Source of the DNA: Streptomyces avidinii
GTDB lineage: Bacteria; Actinomycetota; Actinomycetes; Streptomycetales; Streptomycetaceae
Assembly: GCF_014650695.1 (NCBI RefSeq)
Contig: NZ_BMVL01000001.1
Coordinates: 145,563 to 209,562 of the forward strand
DNA: 64,000 nucleotides
Direction of reading: 5' to 3'
Shown: piece by piece, positions 55,326 through 64,000 of the stretch
Position numbering within the stretch: the first letter of the stretch is position 1
How the letters are laid out: every line of letters starts with the position of its first letter
The notes under the pieces: model-generated
What the model was told of the DNA's origin: nothing
The model's database searches: none
Seen by the model: the letters and a program-made list of their open reading frames with translations, nothing else
Position numbers and translations under genes: made by a program

Positions 55326-56240
55326 TCAGGCCCGCTGGTGCAGGCCCAGGTTCTCGTAGATCTCGAGAGTCGCCGTGGAATTGTTGAGCGTGATGAAGTG
55401 CAGGCCCGGGACACCCTCGGACAGCAGTCGCGCGCAGAACTCCGTGGCGAACTCGATGCCAATGGAGCGTACAGCGGCCGGGTCGTCCTTGACGGCGAGC
55501 ATGCGCTCTTTCACGTCCGCGGGGAAGACCGCGTTGCTGAGTTGGGGCAGCCGGTCGAGCTGCTTGATACCCACAACAGGCATGACCTCGGGGATGATCG
55601 GGGTCTCGCAGCCCGCCTTCTCGACGCCGTCGCGCAGCCGCAGATAATTCTCCGGATCGAAGAACATCTGGGTGATCGCGTAGTCCGCCCCCGCGTGACA
55701 CTTGTCCACGAAGTGCCGGATGTCCGTGTCCCAGTCCGTAGAACGCGGGTGCATCTCGGGGAAGGCCGCGACGCCGACGCAGAAGTCGCCGGACTCCTTG
55801 ACCAGCCGGACCAGGTCGGCGGCGTAGTGCACGCCCTCGGGGTGCGCCACCCACTCGCCCATCGGGTCGCCCGGCGGGTCACCGCGCACGACGAGCATGT
55901 TCCGGATCCCGGCGTCCGCGAACTGCCCGATGACGTTGCGCAGCTCGGCGACCGAGTGGTCCACCGCGGTGAGGTGCGCGACGGGCGTCAGGGTGGTGTC
56001 CGCGGCGATCTCCTGGGTGGCCTTGACCGTTCCGCCGCGGGTGGAGCCGCCGGCCCCGTAGGTGACGGAGACGAAGCTGGGGGATACCGCCTCGACCCGG
56101 CGCAGGGCGTTCCAGAGGTTGCGTTCACCCTTCTCCGTCTTCGGGGCCCAGAACTCGAAGGAGTACGAGCGCCCGGACGCGAGGAGGTCGCGGACCGTGT
56201 GCGCACGGTCCGACCAGGTGGAAGCGGTACCAGAGGCCAT
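55326..56240 (-). CDS. metF: 5,10-methylenetetrahydrofolate reductase
   Basis: The 304-aa TIM-barrel flavoprotein reduces methylene-THF to methyl-THF for methionine synthesis. It has [19 protein letters not shown] (catalytic Glu segment), [28 protein letters not shown] and [17 protein letters not shown]. Length and motifs match MetF. The ATG at 56238-56240 has no strong Shine-Dalgarno close by. A cluster of TGTCCA motifs lies 40-70 bases upstream and may be its operator. The downstream membrane gene may be cotranscribed. Confidence 0.95.
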   Translation of the reverse strand: MASGTASTWSDRAHTVRDLLASGRSYSFEFWAPKTEKGERNLWNALRRVEAVSPSFVSVTYGAGGSTRGGTVKATQEIAADTTLTPVAHLTAVDHSVAELRNVIGQFADAGIRNMLVVRGDPPGDPMGEWVAHPEGVHYAADLVRLVKESGDFCVGVAAFPEMHPRSTDWDTDIRHFVDKCHAGADYAITQMFFDPENYLRLRDGVEKAGCETPIIPEVMPVVGIKQLDRLPQLSNAVFPADVKERMLAVKDDPAAVRSIGIEFATEFCARLLSEGVPGLHFITLNNSTATLEIYENLGLHQRA

Positions 56241-56279
56241 GTGGGCAGGTTAGACGCGGCCCGGCGGACACCGAAGCCT

Positions 56280-56308
56280 TGTCCACGTTTTGGACACGTT
56301 TTTGGACA
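56280..56308 (-). promoter_or_regulatory. metF: Three TGTCCA motifs upstream of metF
   Basis: TGTCCA/TGGACA hexamers start at 56280, 56291 and 56303. The first two form a perfect 6-5-6 inverted repeat and the last two a direct repeat. The spacer sequence ACGTTTT is shared. Location between thiE and metF suggests a regulator binding site for metF. Confidence 0.5.
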
Positions 56309-56392
56309 CCTGAAGGCCCCCTCCGGCCGAAAGTCGCTGCCGCTGGTACGGGGGCGATGGCGGGGGCCGTGCGCTGTCCGGGCGGACAGGAC

Positions 56393-57028
56393 TCAGGCGA
56401 GGCGGGCCCGTACCCGCTTGGCGAGCTCGGCGGCGGCCGCACCGGGGTCGGTGGCCTCGGTGAGCGCGCGGACGACCACGATGCGGGTGGCGCCGGCGTC
56501 CAGCACCTCGTCCAGGTTCGAGCCGTCGATGCCGCCGATGGCGAACCAGGGCCGGTCCTGTTCCAGCGAGGCCGCGTACCGGACCAGATCGAGGCCGGGC
56601 GCGTGGCGGCCGGGCTTGGTGGGGGTGGGCCAGCAGGGTCCGGTGCAGAAGTAGTCCACGCCGGCCTCGGCGGCGGCCGCGTCGACCTCGGCCTCGGCGT
56701 GGCAGGACCGGCCGATCAGCACCTGCTCGCCGAGGACGGCGCGGGCCGCGGGGACGGGGATGTCGCCCTGGCCGAGGTGCAGGACGTCGGAGCCGATGGC
56801 GTGGGCGACGTCGGCCCGGTCGTTCACGGCGAGGAGCTTGCCGTGGCGGCGGGCGGCCTCGGCGAACACCTGGAGGTGTTCGAGTTCCTCCCCCGCCTCC
56901 ATGCCCTTGTCCCGGAGCTGGACGATGTCCACGCCGGAGGAGAGCACGGCGTCGAGGAACTCGGGGAGGTCACCCTGGCGCTTGCGGGCGTCCGTGCAGA
57001 GGTAGAGCCGGGCGTCGGACAGCTGCAT
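56393..57028 (-). CDS. thiE: Thiamine-phosphate synthase
   Basis: The 211-aa TIM-barrel enzyme joins HMP-PP and thiazole phosphate to thiamine phosphate. Motifs: [65 protein letters not shown] and [19 protein letters not shown]. The ATG at 57028 has GGGGGG about seven bases upstream. No TPP riboswitch is seen in front of thiE, in contrast to the thiOSG operon 2 kb away, so regulation differs. Confidence 0.95.
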   Translation of the reverse strand: MQLSDARLYLCTDARKRQGDLPEFLDAVLSSGVDIVQLRDKGMEAGEELEHLQVFAEAARRHGKLLAVNDRADVAHAIGSDVLHLGQGDIPVPAARAVLGEQVLIGRSCHAEAEVDAAAAEAGVDYFCTGPCWPTPTKPGRHAPGLDLVRYAASLEQDRPWFAIGGIDGSNLDEVLDAGATRIVVVRALTEATDPGAAAAELAKRVRARLA

Positions 57029-57050
57029 GGGTGTACCCCCCGTGGTGGAT

Positions 57051-57090
57051 GCGGTGTACGGGCCGGACCGCGGCCCGGCCCGTACACCGC
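57051..57090 (-). terminator. Hairpin between the Rv2175c-like gene and thiE
   Basis: GCGGTGTACGGGCCGG and its exact complement surround an eight-base loop. It starts 22 bases after the Rv2175c-like stop and ends 22 bases before thiE, so it can end the upstream transcript or attenuate thiE. There is no T-tract. Confidence 0.6.
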
Positions 57091-57111
57091 TGTGGAGCGA
57101 AGGCGATCAGG

Positions 57112-57477
57112 TCAGAGGGCGAGCGCCTGAGCGCGGCGCTTCACCTCCGTGCCGCGATTCTCGCTCAGCGCCTGCACGGGGGTGCCGGGCAGGGTCGGAT
57201 CCTCGGTGAAGAGCCATTCCAGGATCTCCTCCTCGGTGAAACGGTCGTCGCGCAGCACGGTCAGCAGACCGACGAGGCCCTTGACGACCTTGTCGCCGTC
57301 GATGAAGGGGGCCGGAACCTGCAGGGAGCGGTTCTCGCCCCGGCGGACGGCGATGAGCTGCCCTTCCTTGACCATCTGGCGGACCCGGGTCACCTCGATG
57401 TTCAGCATCTCCGCGATGTCGGGGAGGTACAGCCACGAGGGGACAAGGGCATCGATCTTTGCGTCAATCTCGGTCAC
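57112..57477 (-). CDS. Rv2175c-family DNA-binding protein
   Basis: The 121-aa protein has a winged helix-turn-helix (SWLYLPDIAEMLNIEVTRVRQMVKEGQLIAVRRGENRSLQVP) and the conserved C-terminal region VVKGLVGLLTVLRDDRFTEEEILEWLFTEDPTLPGTPV of the Rv2175c family. In Mycobacterium tuberculosis Rv2175c is a DNA-binding substrate of the Ser/Thr kinase PknL, whose gene is its neighbour (established). Here a PASTA kinase gene lies 4 kb away at 61492. The N-terminus holds possible phospho-sites such as the first Thr. The start is GTG at 57475-57477. Confidence 0.92.
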   Translation of the reverse strand: MTEIDAKIDALVPSWLYLPDIAEMLNIEVTRVRQMVKEGQLIAVRRGENRSLQVPAPFIDGDKVVKGLVGLLTVLRDDRFTEEEILEWLFTEDPTLPGTPVQALSENRGTEVKRRAQALAL

Positions 57478-57548
57478 AGGGACAAGCCTGCCATCTCGGC
57501 CACGCCGCCGGTACCTGAGCAGCCCCGTCCGGGTCGCGGCCGTGCCGC

Positions 57549-57600
57549 GGCTCCGCCCCGGACCCTGCCCCTCGAACGCCGGCGAGGCTGCGTTTCAGCC
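57549..57600 (+). repeat. Interspersed intergenic repeat, copy 5
   Basis: CGGCTCCGCCCCGGACCC, then CCTCGAACGCCGGCGAGGCTG, is a full copy of the repeat seen at 14940, 38543 and 46043, between the flavoprotein stop (57667) and the Rv2175c-like start (57477). Confidence 0.7.
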
Positions 57601-57666
57601 CGTCCAGGGGGCACCTCCCAGCGGTGGCCGGGGGAGTTCGAGGACCGGGTCCGGGCCCTCGGGTCG

Positions 57667-58887
57667 TCAGGCCGTGGCGGATTTCAGCGGGGTGCCGGGG
57701 TCGGAGACCTTGGCGGGATCCAAGGGAACCCCCGCCTCGATGAGCTTGCGGCCCTGCGCCAGGTCGCGGGGCCGGCCCACGGCCAGGACGGCGACGAGCG
57801 CGCCGCCCTTCAACCAGCACACCGACCAGGAGGGGCCGGCCGGGTCCCCGCGCAGGAGCAGGGTGTCGGCTCCGCCGTGGTGTCCGGCGTACTGCACGAA
57901 CCGCCCGAACTGCTCCGACCAGAAGTACGGCACCGGGTCGTAGACCCGGTCCGGCTGCCCGGCCAGGATGTTCGCCGCGACCGTCCGCGGCCCCTGGAGC
58001 GCATTGTCCCAGTGGTGCACGAGCAGCCGCGTCCCGTACCGCCCGGACGGGAAGGAGGCGCAGTCGCCGACCGCGTACACATCGGGCAGCGAGGTCCGCA
58101 GGTACGCGTCCGCGGTGACCGAGCCGTCGGGGCCGCGCTCCACGCCGGTCCCCGCCAGCCATCCGGTCGCGGGGCGGGCGCCGATGCCCACCACCACCGC
58201 GCCGGCGGGCAGGACGCGCCCGTCGGCCAGCAGGACCCGCCCCTCCTCGATCCCGGCGACCTTCGCCCCGGTGATCAGCCCGGCGCCGGCCTCCTCGTAC
58301 CAGCGCGCCATCGGCTCGGTGGCCTCGGCGGGCAGCGCCCCCGCCAGCACCCGGTCCGCCGCCTCGACCACGGTGACCTCGCAGCCCGCCTCCCGGGCGG
58401 CGGTGGCGAACTCGGCACCGATCCAGCCCGCTCCGACGACAACGGTCCGGGGCGACGCGGCCAGCACCGGGCGCAGCCGGGCCGCGTCGTCCAGGGTGCG
58501 CAGCAGGTGGACGCCGGGGACGCCCTCGGTCCCGGGCAGGGTCAGCGGCTGTGCGCCGGTGGCCAGGACGAGGATCTCGTACGGGACGGGTCCCGCCTCG
58601 GTGTCCAGCTCGTGGTCGGCGGCGCGCAGTCCGGTGACCTCGGTGCCGAGCCGGAGTCGGATGTCGAGCCCTTCGAAGTCCACGTCGAAGGCGGAGTCCT
58701 CGGCCTTGCCGAGGAGGACCGCCTTCGACAGCGGGGGCCGGTCGTAGGGCTGGTGGGGTTCGGCTCCCAGCAGGGTCACGGGGCCGGTGAAGCCCTGTTC
58801 GCGCAGGGCGACCGCAGTCTGCACCCCGGCCATTCCGGCGCCGACGATCACGACGCCGCGCTGATTCTGTTCCGTCTGCTCGCTCAC
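57667..58887 (-). CDS. NAD(P)/FAD-dependent oxidoreductase, ferredoxin-reductase type
   Basis: The 406-aa flavoprotein has an FAD-binding fold at the start (GVVIVGAGMAGVQTAVAL), a second NAD(P)H fold (TVVVGAGWIGAEFATAAREAG, about residues 144-165) and the late FAD motif DVYAVGDCASFPS. The C-terminal reductase domain has HHWDNALQGP and PYFWSEQFGRFVQYAG. This is the layout of rubredoxin/ferredoxin reductases of oxygenase systems. No ferredoxin or P450 gene is next to it, so the partner is unknown. The GTG start at 58887 is divergent from the thiOSG operon. Confidence 0.92.
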   Translation of the reverse strand: MSEQTEQNQRGVVIVGAGMAGVQTAVALREQGFTGPVTLLGAEPHQPYDRPPLSKAVLLGKAEDSAFDVDFEGLDIRLRLGTEVTGLRAADHELDTEAGPVPYEILVLATGAQPLTLPGTEGVPGVHLLRTLDDAARLRPVLAASPRTVVVGAGWIGAEFATAAREAGCEVTVVEAADRVLAGALPAEATEPMARWYEEAGAGLITGAKVAGIEEGRVLLADGRVLPAGAVVVGIGARPATGWLAGTGVERGPDGSVTADAYLRTSLPDVYAVGDCASFPSGRYGTRLLVHHWDNALQGPRTVAANILAGQPDRVYDPVPYFWSEQFGRFVQYAGHHGGADTLLLRGDPAGPSWSVCWLKGGALVAVLAVGRPRDLAQGRKLIEAGVPLDPAKVSDPGTPLKSATA

Positions 58888-58976
58888 GCGACCAGCCTAA
58901 TCACCTGACGCTCCGTCAGGAATAGGTGCCGCCTTACCGGCCGTCCACCGCCGGGTTAGTCTGGCCACCGTACCTA

Positions 58977-59064
58977 TCGCGGGAGTCCGGCGCACCGGGC
59001 TGAGAGGGAGGCTGGCCGGCCTCCGACCGTACGAACCTGATCCGGGTCATGCCGGCGAAGGGAG
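58977..59064 (+). promoter_or_regulatory. TPP riboswitch controlling thiO-thiS-thiG
   Basis: The THI-box core is intact: GGGAGTCC, then GGGCTGAGAGGGAGGC (the CUGAGA that binds the pyrimidine), then GACCGTACGAACCTGATCC and GGGTCATGCCGGCGAAGGGAG, which hold the pyrophosphate-sensing part. The 3' end runs into GGGAGGGG, the Shine-Dalgarno of thiO, with the ATG 14 bases after the aptamer. There is no room for a terminator, so control is probably translational. Confidence 0.95.
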
Positions 59065-59077
59065 GGGCTGGACGCCC

Positions 59078-61253
<2,176 letters not shown>

Positions 61254-61491
61254 CCGGCCGGGGGTCGCCGGGCCCTCGGCGCGCGGCGTCGGGATACGGG
61301 CGCGGCGGCTTCGGGGGGAGGCGGCGCGGCTTCGGGGGGAGCCGGCGCGGCTTCGGGGGGAGCCGCGGGGGCGGGGTGGGGGCGCCGGTTGCGAAGTCCC
61401 CACCCCCTTCCTGCCCGCCCCCACGTCACAGCTGCGCTGCAAGCCGACCCGGCCGGGGTGGAGCCTTCGGGGCGGCTCGTAGAATCGCCGG
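61254..61491. other. Intergenic region before the PASTA kinase, with tandem repeat
   Basis: These 238 bases hold a three-copy 21-bp tandem repeat (61305-61367) in a very G-rich setting. GTAGAATCG just before the kinase GTG start (TAGAAT at 61480-61485) resembles a -10 box and would give a nearly leaderless transcript. Confidence 0.5.
61305..61367 (+). repeat. Three-copy 21-bp tandem repeat
   Basis: The unit GCGGCTTCGGGGGGAGCCGG plus one C repeats exactly every 21 bases at 61305, 61326 and 61347, with one or two changes in the outer copies. Each unit can fold as GGCT/AGCC around a G-run. Confidence 0.85.
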
Positions 61492-63408
<1,917 letters not shown>

Positions 63409-63414
63409 GCCGTA

Positions 63415-64000
63415 GTGAAGCGCAATCCAGTGGGCGGGCACGTCCCCGTAGCCGGCGGGCTCGCCTCCGTGGGCCTGACCTACGCCCGGGAGATGGCCGC
63501 GGAGGCCGTCCAGGTCTTCGTCGCCAATCCGCGCGGCTGGGCCACCCCCGTCGGCAGTCCGGCGCAGGACGAGCGGTTCCGGGCGGAGTGCGCGGCCGGG
63601 GCGATCCCGGCGTACGTGCACGCCCCGTACCTGATCAACTTCGGCTCGCACACCGAGGCGACGGTGGAGAAGTCGGTGGAGTCCCTGCGCCACTCGCTGC
63701 GCCGCGGCCGGGAGATCGGTGCGCTCGGCGTGGTCGTGCACACCGGGTCGGCGACCGGGGGCCGCCCGCGGGAGGTGGCGTACGCGCAGATCAGGGAGCG
63801 CATGCTGCCGCTGCTGGACGAGCTGACGCACGACGACGACCCGTTCCTGCTGCTGGAGTCGACGGCCGGGCAGGGCTCCTCGCTGTGCTCGCTCGCCGAG
63901 GACTTCGGCCCGTACTTCGACGCGCTGGACCACCACCCGAAGCTCGGCATCTGCCTGGACACCTGCCACATCTTCGCGGCCGGTCACGACCTGGCGGAGC
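63415..64000 (+). CDS. Endonuclease IV-type AP endonuclease, C-terminus outside window
   Basis: From GTG 63415 the frame reads VKRNPVGGHVPVAGGLASVGL and continues open to the window end (195 codons). It contains family 2 AP-endonuclease motifs: VFVANPRGW, AYVHAPYLINFGSH (metal His), GVVVHTGSATG (metal His), LLLESTAGQG (metal Glu) and LGICLDTCHIFAAGHD (Asp and His ligands). The enzyme cleaves DNA at abasic sites with three zinc ions. It follows the kinase stop after six bases, so the two are likely cotranscribed. The last third is missing. Confidence 0.92.
   Translation, partial: MKRNPVGGHVPVAGGLASVGLTYAREMAAEAVQVFVANPRGWATPVGSPAQDERFRAECAAGAIPAYVHAPYLINFGSHTEATVEKSVESLRHSLRRGREIGALGVVVHTGSATGGRPREVAYAQIRERMLPLLDELTHDDDPFLLLESTAGQGSSLCSLAEDFGPYFDALDHHPKLGICLDTCHIFAAGHDLAE

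Noticed and set aside
57051..57090. Hairpin before thiE considered as a TPP riboswitch
   Set aside because: It lacks the CUGAGA and the other conserved THI-box core bases and is a simple 16-bp stem-loop.

Overview
The window is chromosomal DNA of a Streptomyces species or a very close actinomycete. The evidence is the very high GC with strong third-position GC bias, frequent GTG starts, GTGA/ATGA gene junctions, an ileS T-box of the translational actinobacterial type, an lspA-rluD-dnaE neighbourhood, and a division and cell wall (dcw) cluster that lacks ftsA, murC and mraZ but has sepF, yggT and divIVA. From memory, the gene order matches the dnaE to PASTA-kinase core region of Streptomyces coelicolor. 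I see no rRNA, tRNA, CRISPR array, prophage or insertion sequence.

Layout. 1-4.4 kb: a partial NYN-domain gene, a 53-aa basic protein and dnaE. 4.5-15.5 kb: mixed housekeeping and envelope genes, namely a DUF2252 protein, a DsbA-like thioredoxin protein, secreted alkaline phosphatase PhoD, a secreted M43 metalloprotease, a dienelactone-hydrolase-like enzyme, an MscS channel, a TetR/SRPBCC divergent pair around a perfect 40-bp palindrome, a CPA1 antiporter and a GNAT acetyltransferase. 15.5-21.7 kb: rluD, lspA, a histone-tail/DksA fusion, then T-box-controlled ileS.

21.9-40.1 kb is the dcw cluster, all on the minus strand and transcribed rsmH-ftsL-ftsI-murE-murF-mraY-murD-ftsW-murG-ftsQ-ftsZ-pgeF-yggS-sepF-yggT-divIVA. 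It carries peptidoglycan precursor synthesis (MurE, F, MraY, D, G), septal synthesis (FtsW, FtsI, FtsL, FtsQ), Z-ring formation (FtsZ, SepF) and polar growth (DivIVA). Many genes overlap by 4 nt, which implies coupled translation. A separate ftsZ promoter region lies between ftsQ and ftsZ, and a possible 31-codon gene is threaded between yggT and divIVA.

40.5-46.0 kb: a beta-carbonic anhydrase and a MoxR-DUF58-transglutaminase operon. 46.4-50.1 kb: an operon of a degenerate ABC ATPase, a YhgE/Pip-type membrane protein and a TetR regulator, with a 28-bp palindromic operator in front. 50.2-55.3 kb: a HEPN protein, a methyltransferase, a DUF3040 (SepX-type) protein, a DUF4126 protein, a CrtI-like oxidoreductase and a membrane protein. 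55.3-61.3 kb: metF, thiE, an Rv2175c-type DNA-binding protein, a ferredoxin-reductase-like flavoprotein and thiO-thiS-thiG under a TPP riboswitch. The right end holds a PASTA-domain Ser/Thr kinase and the start of an endonuclease IV gene.

Most of the window is conserved core genome. The more unusual elements are the two perfect palindromic operators, an ABC ATPase altered at every catalytic motif, the sORF between yggT and divIVA, an interspersed intergenic repeat present five times (one copy inside the dcw cluster), and a repeated TGTCCA motif in front of metF.
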